Assembly: GCA_014651175.1 (NCBI GenBank)
Contig: BMWJ01000005.1
Coordinates: 248,001 to 312,000, forward strand
Length of the DNA stretch: 64,000 bases
From: Streptomyces clavifer
GTDB taxonomy: Bacteria > Actinomycetota > Actinomycetes > Streptomycetales > Streptomycetaceae
Direction: 5' to 3'
Part shown: positions 8,855-17,222 of the stretch, piece by piece
Position numbering within the stretch: position 1 is the stretch's first letter
Layout of the letters: every line of letters starts with the position of its first letter
The notes under the pieces: generated by a model
What the model was told of the DNA's origin: nothing
The model's input: the letters and a program-made list of their open reading frames with translations, nothing else
The model's database searches: none
Translations under genes and position numbers: made by a program

Positions 8855-9043
8855 GTCGCGGCATGGCTTCGTTCACTTTCAGTAGCAGAGATTGTCCTGC
8901 AGTTTGGGCAGCAACTGGAGGCCAGCGAGCGCGAGGATGTTCACGAGGAATGGCACTGGCTCGACTTCCGCGGCAGGCAGCCCGACACTGATGCCTCCTG
9001 CCAGACTGACGCCGTACGCGTCGCGACATGCGACGTCGCGGGA
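8855..9043 (+). pseudogene. Possible remnant of an unknown gene
   Basis: One frame across this stretch reads like a protein (AEIVLQFGQQLEASEREDV, then HEEWHWLDFRG), but it has no start with a ribosome site and ends shortly after. I do not recognise the family. Chance similarity to coding sequence is possible. Confidence 0.25.
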
Positions 9044-9057
9044 TAGGGAATCGCGAG

Positions 9058-9357
9058 ATGCCTCGGTGGATAGTCCTGGCCGTGCCTGTCAGTGGCGTGT
9101 CGGATTCAGATCGTGACGGGCGGACCGTCACTGAGTTCGAAGGCAGCACGGAAGAGGCGGAAGCGGCTCTCCTGCAAGCGGCTCACACATACGAGCACGG
9201 TCTCTGGAAGGTGCGCCGCCGCGAGGTCTTCAAGTGTTCAAGCAGGTCCTACTTCATCCGCCTCCAGAACCGTCTGGCGACGTATGGTTTCCTCATCCAG
9301 CTTGCTGAACTGGTCCACGACTCCGATGCGAAGCAACTGGACCGTCCTGCCACCTGA
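9058..9357 (+). CDS. Small hypothetical protein
   Basis: A 99-residue soluble protein (starting MPRWIVLAVPVSGV) with an acidic helix (TEEAEAALLQAAHTYEH) and a C-terminal helical part (LQNRLATYGFLIQLAELVHD). No family recognised. The ATG at 9058 follows GGGA at fair spacing; the frame is open to 9028. It ends just before the IS21-like element. It could be an intact orphan or a cargo gene left between insertions. Confidence 0.5.
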   Translation: MPRWIVLAVPVSGVSDSDRDGRTVTEFEGSTEEAEAALLQAAHTYEHGLWKVRRREVFKCSSRSYFIRLQNRLATYGFLIQLAELVHDSDAKQLDRPAT

Positions 9358-9412
9358 TGGGGCACCGTCATAAAAGTTGCGCCAGGGCCCGAGAGGTGAC
9401 GTCAGCGTGTGG

Positions 9413-9446
9413 GACGGCCCGGCGCCCGTAAGGGCGCCGGGCCGTC
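9413..9446. terminator. Very strong hairpin at the istB 3' end
   Basis: Perfect 15-bp stem, GACGGCCCGGCGCCC (9413-9427) against 9432-9446, with a 4-nt loop GTAA. It lies 20 bp past the istB stop and is placed to terminate minus-strand transcription of the IS element. Confidence 0.75.
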
Positions 9447-9465
9447 GAAACGAGACCAGCAGGAG

Positions 9466-10261
9466 TCAGCTGGCTTTGGCGGGCTCTTCTGCCCGGGCTC
9501 GAGTGCTGGCGAGGCGGTAGGAGTCGGTACCGGTCTCGATGATCGTGCCGTTGAACGTGAGGCGGTCGACGATGGCCGCGCAGAGGCGGGGGTCGGTGAA
9601 GGTCTTGGTCCAACCGCCGAAGGACTCGTTGGAGGCAATGGCGACGCTGTTCTTCTCCTCGCGTTCGGTCAGGACCTGGAAGAGGAGTTCGGCGCCGCGG
9701 CGGTCGAGTTCCATGTAGCCGAGCTCATCAATGCAGAGCAGATCGACGCGGCCGTAGCGGGCGATGGTCTTGTTCAGCTGCTTCTCGTCGGCGGCCTCGA
9801 CCAGCTCGTTCACCAGCTTCGTGGCGAGCGTGTAGCGGACTCGATAGCCCTTCATGGCGGCCTCGGTGCCCAGTGCGATGAGCATGTGGACTTGCGGTGC
9901 CGGAGTCGCCGATCAGGCAGAGCGGCTGGCTTTTCTTGATCCATTTACAGCTGGCCAGGGTGTGGATGGTGGCCGCGTCGATGTTGGGGTTGGCGTCGAA
10001 GTCGAAGGCCCGCAGCGACTTCTCCCGTGGGAAGCCAGCTGCCTTGATCCGCCGTTCCGGGCGGCGTCGGGAGCGGTCGTCGCACTCGGTCATCAGCAGC
10101 TCGGCAGGGAAGCCGCGGTAGGTCATCTGGTCCTTCATCGCCCGGTCGGCGATATCGGAGAACTCGTTGCGGATCGAGGGCAGCCGCAGGAGGCGGCAGG
10201 CGGAGTCGATCGCGGCGTCGGCGGCCTGTTCGGTCAAGCCTCGCTGGCGGGGCAGAGTCAC
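9466..10261 (-). pseudogene. istB: IstB-like transposition ATPase, frameshifted at Walker A
   Basis: IstB is the AAA+ helper ATPase of IS21 transposition. The N-terminal part (residues 1 to about 120) reads normally up to LCLIGDSGT; the next bases have lost a net two nucleotides (about 9886-9900) exactly within the expected Walker A GDSGTGKSH. The rest continues in another frame with MLIALGTEAAMKG, the Walker B LLCIDELGYM and sensor I VAIASNESF, ending at 9466. The lesion removes the nucleotide-binding loop, so the product is dead unless the sequence itself contains an error. Confidence 0.85.
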
Positions 10262-11674
10262 TGGGCTTCTCCCTCACGATGGTCGCTGCCGCTGGTGCGG
10301 CGGCGTCGGAGCAGTTGGTCATAGGCGGCCACAGAAGGCATCGGTCTGGTGTCCGGTGGCAGGTGCGTGAGCCGCCACTCGTGCAGCGATGTGACGGACG
10401 CCGACGACTGCCCGGGAAGCGCCGGGTTGGATGTGCCGGCGGTCGGTTCGTCCTCCGTCTGGGCGGCCTTGCGCCGCCGGGCTTGCGGATGAGGGCTTCG
10501 AGATAGTGGTCCAGGTCCAGGCGGCAGCTGCCCTTCGCAATCAGCCTCTCGTGCCGGGCCGCCTCGACGTTCCTGTCGTAAACCACCAGGTGCGAGGCGT
10601 GCAGGACGACGTGCACCCGCTTGCCGATCAGGCGGGTCGGGACCGAGTAGCGGTTGGTGCGGACGGTGATCTGGCTGTAACGGTCGACCCGCGGTGTGAA
10701 CAGTCGGCCCGTTTCGAACAGTTCCTGAGGCAGCGGCATCAGTAGCGGCTGTTCGACAGCGAGGTACTCGTCGACGGTTCGTGACCGTGAACCGATCCTC
10801 CGGTGCCCGTCGTGCAGGTCTCACTGGTCGACCATCTCATTCAGCTCCGCGAGAGAGTCGACTTCCGGGACTGGCGTGAAGTGGTTGCGCCGGAAATAGC
10901 CGATCATCCCTTCGACTCCGCCCTTCTCATGGGCGCCTTCGATGTCGGGGCGGCAGTAGAAGCTCTCGATGTTGAAGTGCGATCGGAAGGCGATCCACCG
11001 GTCGGTTTCCACCCTGGCCCGGTTTAGCCCCAGGACCTGGGCGACGGCTGACTTCAGGTTGTCGTAGCGGATCTTGCTTCGCGGAACACTGTCCAGCGTG
11101 CGGAGCGCGTGCACGTGTCCTTCGAAGAAGGCTTCTTGGCCGCAGGAGGCGAAGACCCGGCGAACGGCTTTGCCCGAGTAAGACAGGCGGAGCGAGAACA
11201 AGTAGCAGGTCACAAGCTCGCCGGCCAGGCGCACCGTCACGTCACCGCAGTCGACCTCCGCCTCGTGGCCCGGAAGGTGGGTCTGCGGCACGAACGCTTC
11301 CACCGGGGGCCTTCCCCGAGGCCGTGAGGCGTCTCCGGCTTCCGGTCGGAGACGTAGCGCCGGACCATCTGGTAGGACACATTCGCACCGTGCTCCTCGA
11401 TGAGCCGGTGGAAGATTCGCGTGATCGTGTGCCGCTGCTTGCGCGGCGCGTCGAGGTCCGTCCGCAGCATCGCGTCGATCACCGGTTTGTACGGATCCAG
11501 CGCAGTCGGCCGCGGCGGTAGCTTCTTCCGCGGCTCTGGCCAGACCGAGTCCACGGCCTTCTTCACGGTCCGCCACGACACGTTGTACTTGCGCTCGAGC
11601 TCGCGCATCTTCATGCCGGCACGGTGATTACGCCGGATCGCCGCGTACAGCTCGACCTTCGACATCTGCGGCAT
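10258..11674 (-). pseudogene. istA: IstA-like transposase, two frameshifts and one internal stop
   Basis: IS21 IstA is a DDE-type transposase. The N-terminal HTH (MRELERKYNVSWRTVKKAVD) is in the first frame from 11674. Near 11280 the reading moves to a second frame carrying the catalytic core (EVDCGDVTVRLAGE, then KIRYDNLKSAVAQVLG and a glutamate in KGGVEGMIGYFRRNHF). An in-frame TGA interrupts this frame at 10821-10823, after which the C-terminal region (ITVRTNRYSVPTRLIGKRV) continues. A further shift near 10490 is needed to reach the stop at 10258. Inactive. Confidence 0.85.
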
Positions 11675-11928
11675 GACCAGGGCCTTTCACCAGGAGCACC
11701 TCGATGCTGCCCTGGCAAGTACCCCGGTGCTGTCGAAACTCGTGAACATCACCCGACCGTGGATCTGGGTGCCTCCCAAACCCATGAACAACTGGCGGCA
11801 CTACTCGGGTTCTGGCTCAGATTGTGTGATCCGTTCACTCTGGGTGACCTCTGAACTCTCGGCTCCGCCATGGGAAGTTGCCCAAAAATGATCACTGGCA
11901 AGAGTGACTGGGCCGACAGTTCGGGGCT

Positions 11929-13530
11929 GTGAATGAGATCTTGCTCCGGCTGGAGAAGCTGCTGTTCCCGTCGATCGCGGACATCGCGGTGCTGTCGGTA
12001 GACGTGAACATCGCGAAAGTGCGTGTCGATATGCGGTGCACCGCCGCAGGCGCCTCGTGTCCGGAATGCGGAGCGTGGTCCGCTCAGGTTCACGGCTCCT
12101 ACCTGCGGTTTCCCGCTGATGTTCCGAGTGCAGGACGAAGCGTCGTACTTCAGCTGCGAGTCCGCCGGTTCACCTGCCGGCACGCCGAGTGCAGACGCCG
12201 CACGTTCGTCGAGCAGATACCCGGCCTAACCCGAAGGCACAGCCAGCGGACCGAGCGGCTCCGCTCGACCCTGGCCGCGATCGGTCTGGCTCTCGCGGGC
12301 CGGGCCGGCGCCCGACTGGCCGACATCGTGGGTGCACCGGTCAGCCGCAGCACCGTTCTGCGGCTGGTCGACGCGCTTCCCGAGCCGGAGGTGCCCGCTC
12401 CGCGGGTGATTGGCGTCGATGAGTACGCCACCCGCAAGGGCCGCCACTACGGCACCGTCCTCGTCGACGTGGAAACCCGCCGACCGATCGACCTGCTGCC
12501 CGACCGAGAGTCGTCGAGCCTGGCCGCGTGGCTGGCTCAGCGGCCCGGAATCGAGGTCGTGTGCCGGGACCGTGCGCCGTTCTTCGCCGAGGGCGCCACC
12601 GTTGGTGCACCGCAAGCCGTGCAGGTTGCGGACCGGTGGCACCTCTGGCACAACCTCAGCGAGGCCGCCGAGCGGAGCATCGCCCAGCACCGTCAATGCC
12701 TGCGAGTCCTGGTCCCCGAGGCACCTGAAACGACCAAGACGGAGCCCGACCCGGCGAAGGAGTCGTCCGGCTCACCGTGGCCGACCGGCCACCGGTTCGC
12801 CGACCGGACCCGGACCACGCACGCCACGATCCACGCCTTGGTCGAGGCAGGACACAGCCGGCGCGCGATCCAGCGGCAGCTCGGCATGACCAGCCGAACC
12901 GTCAAACGGTACGCGGACGCCGCTAAGCCGGAAGACCTCTTCGCCGGTCAGTGGCAGACCCGGACCTCGGTCCTCGACGAGTACAAGACCTACCTCGACG
13001 ACCGCTGGGACGAAGGCTGCACCAACGCCTGGAAGCTATGGGAGGAGATAGTGCTGCTCGGCTTCCAGGGCAGCTACCAGCGCGTTCGCGCCTACCTCCA
13101 CCAGAAAGGCACCTCCCCGCGGCCGGTGACAGCCCGCCCGCCCTCGCCCCGGGCCGTCGCCGGGTGGATCCTCCGCCGTCCGGAAAGCCTCTCCGAGACC
13201 GAACACCTCCATCTGAAGAACGTCCGGGCCAACTGCCCCGAAATCGACGCACTCACCAGGCACGTCCGGTCCTTCGTGACCATGCTCACCGAGCGCCAGG
13301 GTGAGCGCCTGCCGGACTGGCTCGCCGCAGTCAGACAGGACGACCTCCCAAGCCTCCACACCCTCGCCGCGGGCATCGACCGCGACCACGATGCCGTCAT
13401 CGCCGGTCTCACCCTGCCTTGGAGCTCAGGCGTCGTAGAAGGACACGTCAATCGGATCAAGATGCTCAAACGGCAGATGTTCGGCCGAGCCGGATTCCAG
13501 ATCCTCCGCAAACGCGTCCTCATGTCCTGA
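11929..13530 (+). CDS. ISL3-family transposase
   Basis: An intact transposase of 533 codons, long but within the ISL3 range. The N-terminal zinc-finger cysteines are present (CTAAGASCPECGAWS, then FTCRHAECRRRTF), followed by an HTH and the DDE core starting at VIGVDEYATRKGRHYGTVLVD, then AVQVADRWHLWHNLSEA. The C-terminal motif SSGVVEGHVNRIKMLKRQMFGRAGF contains the catalytic glutamate and is characteristic of ISL3. The ORF start is not clearly marked by a ribosome site. I could not pair terminal inverted repeats, so element boundaries are undefined. It sits directly beside the IS21 wreck. Confidence 0.9.
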   Translation: MNEILLRLEKLLFPSIADIAVLSVDVNIAKVRVDMRCTAAGASCPECGAWSAQVHGSYLRFPADVPSAGRSVVLQLRVRRFTCRHAECRRRTFVEQIPGLTRRHSQRTERLRSTLAAIGLALAGRAGARLADIVGAPVSRSTVLRLVDALPEPEVPAPRVIGVDEYATRKGRHYGTVLVDVETRRPIDLLPDRESSSLAAWLAQRPGIEVVCRDRAPFFAEGATVGAPQAVQVADRWHLWHNLSEAAERSIAQHRQCLRVLVPEAPETTKTEPDPAKESSGSPWPTGHRFADRTRTTHATIHALVEAGHSRRAIQRQLGMTSRTVKRYADAAKPEDLFAGQWQTRTSVLDEYKTYLDDRWDEGCTNAWKLWEEIVLLGFQGSYQRVRAYLHQKGTSPRPVTARPPSPRAVAGWILRRPESLSETEHLHLKNVRANCPEIDALTRHVRSFVTMLTERQGERLPDWLAAVRQDDLPSLHTLAAGIDRDHDAVIAGLTLPWSSGVVEGHVNRIKMLKRQMFGRAGFQILRKRVLMS

Positions 13531-13624
13531 TCGCCGCCCATCACCGCGGTCCGGGAACTCGATGGCGACAGCTCTGGTGGCTATGGAAAGGTGCTCTCCA
13601 CAGCCACCGATGAAGAAGACCGAG

Positions 13625-14128
13625 ATGAACCACGACGACGCTCTCCACCAGATCAGCCACGTAGCGGGTGAGAGGGCGCTCGGCCGACAGGTTGGATCCG
13701 ACCGTCTCATCCAGGCGGGGTTGGACGCGCTGATGGCCGGGGTCGAGAGCCCTTCGCTCGCCATGCTGGCCGGCCTCTTGCGGAGCGAAGAACCGGAAGC
13801 CCCGGACCTCTTCAACCAGGTGCTGGAGGAACTCGGACTCCAACCGCCCGCCGACCCCCGGGCCGCGAAGTGGGCCACGGCCTACTGGATCGCCCGCCAG
13901 ATCGTGAACGGATCGCTCGATCCCGCTGCGGGCTCTCATCTGATCTGGGCCGATGTCGCCTATGACCTCGGCTATCCCGACGACCTGCAGCCACTCGTCG
14001 CCTGCGCAAGCAATCTGGAGGACTGGGACGAGAGCTGGGGCATTTCCATCGAGACGCTGAAGGAAGAAGCATTTGAGGCAGCTGAACAACTCCTGAGCAA
14101 GCAGGCGCCAGGAGAGCGCAAGGAGTGA
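13625..14128 (+). CDS. Hypothetical acidic protein
   Basis: A 167-residue acidic, mainly helical protein (MNHDDALHQISHVAGERALG at the start; DWDESWGISIETLKEEAFEA near the end). I do not recognise a family; the size and acidity would suit an immunity-type or adaptor protein, but that is speculation. The ATG at 13625 has a weak purine-rich site; an in-frame ATG at 13610 is equally possible. It is followed immediately by an inverted repeat. It lies between the ISL3 transposase and the gene-poor stretch before the defence island. Confidence 0.6.
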   Translation: MNHDDALHQISHVAGERALGRQVGSDRLIQAGLDALMAGVESPSLAMLAGLLRSEEPEAPDLFNQVLEELGLQPPADPRAAKWATAYWIARQIVNGSLDPAAGSHLIWADVAYDLGYPDDLQPLVACASNLEDWDESWGISIETLKEEAFEAAEQLLSKQAPGERKE

Positions 14129-14134
14129 CTGCCG

Positions 14135-14159
14135 GGGTTAATTGGCCGTTGACTAACCC
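14135..14159. terminator. Weak hairpin after the acidic protein gene
   Basis: GGGTTA (14135-14140) and TAACCC (14154-14159) form a 6-bp stem with a 13-nt loop, a few bases past the stop codon at 14128. Confidence 0.4.
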
Positions 14160-15440
14160 GTCTACTCGCCAGCAGTCGTCACGCTCCGTGCGTGCTCCAC
14201 GGGAGTTGTGCCAGAACCACTACTCGTGAATAAAGCCATCGGGGGATTTGCCCGGCTGCTTCAGGGTGCGGCGTCTCAGGTGGGTTCGGTGGCCACGGTT
14301 GCGACCCACGCGACCACGTAGCCCCCGGCCATGCCAGCCATCACTGTGATGGCTGCTCAAGGGGTCAGGTGGCTCGGGGCCGGCCCCTGCCGGTTGCGTG
14401 CTCCCGGCGGCGTGCTGCAGCCACGGTCCTTGTCATCACCAACCCGGTATCGCATCTCGCGTGTCCGTAACCCGGACGGCGCACCGTAGCGCCGCAGGAG
14501 ACCGAGTTGGGTTGAAGACATGATGAGCACGGCATTGCAGTGGACACGGAGTTGGTGGTTGATGTGTTGTTGGAGTACCTCGTTTTTACGGCATGGTCGC
14601 ATACCTGTGATGACCTGTGCCTATCTTCATCCCCGCGCAACGCGTCATCTCCTCGATGGGGTGCCACGGGGCGGGTGCGTTAGAGTGCTTCGGCGGTCGC
14701 CTCAATTGAGGGTGGTGGATACCGACGGGGACAACGCCGACCGTCGAATTCGCCTGAGCTCCTCGGGTTGATCCCACCTTCGGTGGGACGGTGGAGCGGA
14801 AGTCTGGCCGCGCCAACTGAGTGCGGCTCCGGACTCGGGTTGACGCTGGTTGGAGTGGGCGCGGGGTTACGCGAGGTCGGTCGATCATTGAGCAGGCTTC
14901 CAAGGGTGCCGTACGTGTGTGAATGCGGTGGGCAACGCATCCCCCGGTTGTGGGTCAGTTCGTTGCTTCAAGCCGAGAAGGTCTCTTGGGACCCACGCAC
15001 GCCGTCCGGTCGGCCACGCTCGGGGTGCATGCCCGCCTGTTTACGACAACTCCGTCCCCCTGCCCGACCGTATTCTGGCCGGCCGTGCGGTGAAGTCTTT
15101 GGGTGCGTCGCACAGGAAGACTCCGGAGTGGGCCGGGTCCAGGCGCCGAGGGCCGGGCGGCTGTAGGTGGACGGGCGAACGTGGATGTTGCAAAGCAGGG
15201 TAGGAACAACCCGAGGTGCGATCGATATCTGTACGCGATCGGCACCGAACCGCGCGCCTGAATGGGTCGAGTGCGCCAGTACGGCTGCCACGCGGCTGGA
15301 GGCGGTCCGAAGCCCGGCACTGCCAGGGGTGGCGCCCACCTGCAGCCGCGGCCCGGCGGAGTGGTCAGCTCCACGACGGAGCTGCCCCTGGGCGATCGGC
15401 ATGTGGTGTTCGCGGTATCCACTCAGTGGCGGCATGGTGA
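14160..15440. other. Gene-poor stretch at the island edge
   Basis: About 1.3 kb with lower GC than its surroundings in places (notably 14510-14640) and no open frame with a family match, ribosome site or codon bias on either strand. It contains a 21-base near-perfect palindrome (CAGCCATCAC at 14335-14344 and GTGATGGCTG at 14346-14355), a 7-bp hairpin with a TTC loop (TCCCACC 14771-14777, GGTGGGA 14781-14787) and another 7-bp hairpin (CAGCTCC 15366-15372, GGAGCTG 15378-15384). No tRNA or attachment site was recognised. It could be an old integration junction or hold an unannotated RNA. Confidence 0.4.
14335..14355. repeat. 10-bp palindrome with one central base
   Basis: Arms CAGCCATCAC and GTGATGGCTG around a single T. 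The short spacing favours a protein-binding site rather than an RNA terminator. No adjacent gene start was identified. Confidence 0.5.
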
Positions 15441-15443
15441 AGT

Positions 15444-15498
15444 GTTTATGTTGTCAACATGCCTCTTCCTGGAAGATGGATTGCGTCCCGTGTACGGT
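15444..15498 (+). promoter_or_regulatory. Island motif and leaderless promoter of the methylase gene
   Basis: GTTTATGTTGTCAAC (15444-15458) matches the island consensus GTTGACGTTGTCAAC at 13 of 15 positions. It includes the short palindrome ATGTTG-T-CAACAT (15448-15460). A -10 box TACGGT (15493-15498) ends 7 bases before the ATG at 15506, implying a leaderless transcript. No good -35 box is seen, so a bound activator may substitute. Confidence 0.55.
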
Positions 15499-15505
15499 GA
15501 GGCGT

Positions 15506-17161
15506 ATGAAGGATAATGCCGCTCCACTGGCCGGCCCCCTGGTCACTGGTTCCGAGATCGCTCGGTTGGCCGGCGTCACTCGGGCTGCCGTGTCCAATTG
15601 GCGCCGGCGCTATGACGACTTCCCCACCCAGACGGGCGGTGCCACTAACAGCCCGCTCTATGTGCTCGCCGAAGTCCAGGCATGGCTGGACAAGCAGCGC
15701 AAGGGCCAGGAGGTATCACCCGAGGTCGAGTTGTGGCAGGCCATGAGAGCCGCGTACGGCGATCAGATGGTCGCGGGTTTGGCCGAGGTGGCAGGGATGC
15801 TTGCCGGAGCGCAGGCGGCGGGACTGCCGGACGATGTCTCGGCCCGAGTACGGGCGCTTGCCCGGGCTGAAGCACCCGTCGACCTCGTCAACGGACTGAC
15901 CGAACGCTTCATGGACTCGGCTCGGCGTGCGGGGTCGGACCAGGTGACTTCCGAGCGCGTGGTGCGGGCTGTGTGCCACTTCGCTCCCGAGCTGCCGGCC
16001 GACGCTACGGTCTTCGACCCCGCCTGTGGGATCGGGGTTCTGCTCTTGTCCGTCACTGCGGGTGCCGGAACGCGATATCACGGCCAGGAGATCGACGCCG
16101 CCGGCGCACGCTTCGCGCAGCTTCGCGCTGACCTCCTGGACCGACCAGGTGTGCGCATCGTGGCGGGTGATTCCCTACGTGAGGACGGATGGCCAGGTCT
16201 CAAGGCGGACCTGGTCGTCTGCGACCCGCCGACCGGTGTGACCGAGTGGGGGCGGGAGGAACTGCTGCTCGACTCCCGATGGGAACTCGGTACTCCCTCC
16301 AAAGCGGAAGGAGAGCTGGCGTGGCTCCAACACGCCTATGCGCATACCGATGTCGGCGGCCAGGTCCTCATGGTCATGCCTGCCTCGGTCGCCTACCGCA
16401 AGGCAGGCCGCCGAATCCGGGCGGAGCTCGTACGTCGGGGGATCCTGCGCCAAGTGGTCGCTCTACCGCCCGGGACCGCGACCTCCCACGCCATGCCCGT
16501 GCATCTGTGGTGTCTGCAGCGTCCTGAGGGCACGGAAAACACGGAGATGATCCGGGCCGTGCGCATGATCGACCTGACCGACAACAGCCCGGATGTGGGT
16601 TTGGACCCCCGCCCCGACCAGATGGCCGACGTTCCGCTGATCGAGCTCCTCGACGACACCGTCGATCTGACCCCCGGCAGCCATCTCAGGGCCCGGCACC
16701 GTGACTACCCCGATGAGTACGCCACCCTGCGCGAGGAGCTGGGGAACCAGCTCCGCCGACTCGCCGCACTCCTGCCCGAGCTGGCGCCGGGCGGTGGACC
16801 GGGCTCCCTGGACGCCGCCTCGACCAGCGTTGCGGATCTCGCCCGCGCCGGACTCGTCTCGTACGACGGTCCGGAGCCCGTATCGGCCAGCGAGCAGTTG
16901 GACACGGACTATCTGCAGGGGTTCCTGCGCAGCTCCTTCAATACCCGTCGGTCCACAAGTGCCAGCGGGTCCTACCGCCTCGATGGCAAGGGTTCACGCA
17001 TCCCTCGTATGGGCATCGACGACCAGCGTCGGTACGGTTCTGCCTTCCGGGCCCTGTCCGTGTTCGAGGAAGGCATGCGCAGGGTGGACGAGCTGAGTCG
17101 ACAGCTCGCCGAAGTCGCCCGCGACGGCCTCGCCACGGGAGCCCTGGCGCCGGAGGAGTGA
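15506..17161 (+). CDS. N6-adenine DNA methylase-like protein with N-terminal HTH
   Basis: 551 residues. The N-terminus is a helix-turn-helix (SEIARLAGVTRAAVSNWRRR, about 12-31). A class I SAM-dependent methylase domain follows, with motif I VFDPACGIGVLLLS (about residue 168). Motif IV is DPPT near residue 240, where N6-adenine methylases normally have (N/D)PP(Y/F/W); the aromatic residue is missing, so catalysis may be altered or lost. The C-terminus resembles type I specificity/HsdM tails. No specificity subunit or nuclease is encoded in the same unit. It is convergent with the mcrBC-helicase operon (61-bp gap) and carries the island motif, so it probably works with the defence genes, either marking self DNA or as a DNA-binding sensor. 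Confidence 0.8.
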   Translation: MKDNAAPLAGPLVTGSEIARLAGVTRAAVSNWRRRYDDFPTQTGGATNSPLYVLAEVQAWLDKQRKGQEVSPEVELWQAMRAAYGDQMVAGLAEVAGMLAGAQAAGLPDDVSARVRALARAEAPVDLVNGLTERFMDSARRAGSDQVTSERVVRAVCHFAPELPADATVFDPACGIGVLLLSVTAGAGTRYHGQEIDAAGARFAQLRADLLDRPGVRIVAGDSLREDGWPGLKADLVVCDPPTGVTEWGREELLLDSRWELGTPSKAEGELAWLQHAYAHTDVGGQVLMVMPASVAYRKAGRRIRAELVRRGILRQVVALPPGTATSHAMPVHLWCLQRPEGTENTEMIRAVRMIDLTDNSPDVGLDPRPDQMADVPLIELLDDTVDLTPGSHLRARHRDYPDEYATLREELGNQLRRLAALLPELAPGGGPGSLDAASTSVADLARAGLVSYDGPEPVSASEQLDTDYLQGFLRSSFNTRRSTSASGSYRLDGKGSRIPRMGIDDQRRYGSAFRALSVFEEGMRRVDELSRQLAEVARDGLATGALAPEE

Positions 17162-17222
17162 GATCGGAAGCAGGCCGGCCCGGCAGGGTCGGCCCGCTGT
17201 TTCCCGCGGCCAGGGTGACCGG

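Larger units (their letters stand above)
8329..9057. other. Degenerate intergenic stretch with gene remnants
   Basis: About 730 bp without an intact gene. It holds a fragment of an ABC ATPase (8628-8777) and a possible second remnant (about 8855-9043). Base composition falls in the second half, in keeping with old insertion/deletion events beside the IS elements. Confidence 0.5.
9466..11674 (-). mobile_element. Degenerate IS21-family insertion sequence
   Basis: Contains the two-gene istA-istB arrangement typical of IS21, with an overlapping stop/start (istB ATG at 10261, istA stop at 10258). Both genes are broken, so the element cannot transpose by itself. I could not identify convincing terminal inverted repeats; the ends given are the coding limits. 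Confidence 0.85.

Noticed and set aside
14357..14771. Short frames on both strands in the gene-poor stretch
   Set aside because: No ribosome site, no codon bias, no recognisable domain; composition like noncoding DNA.
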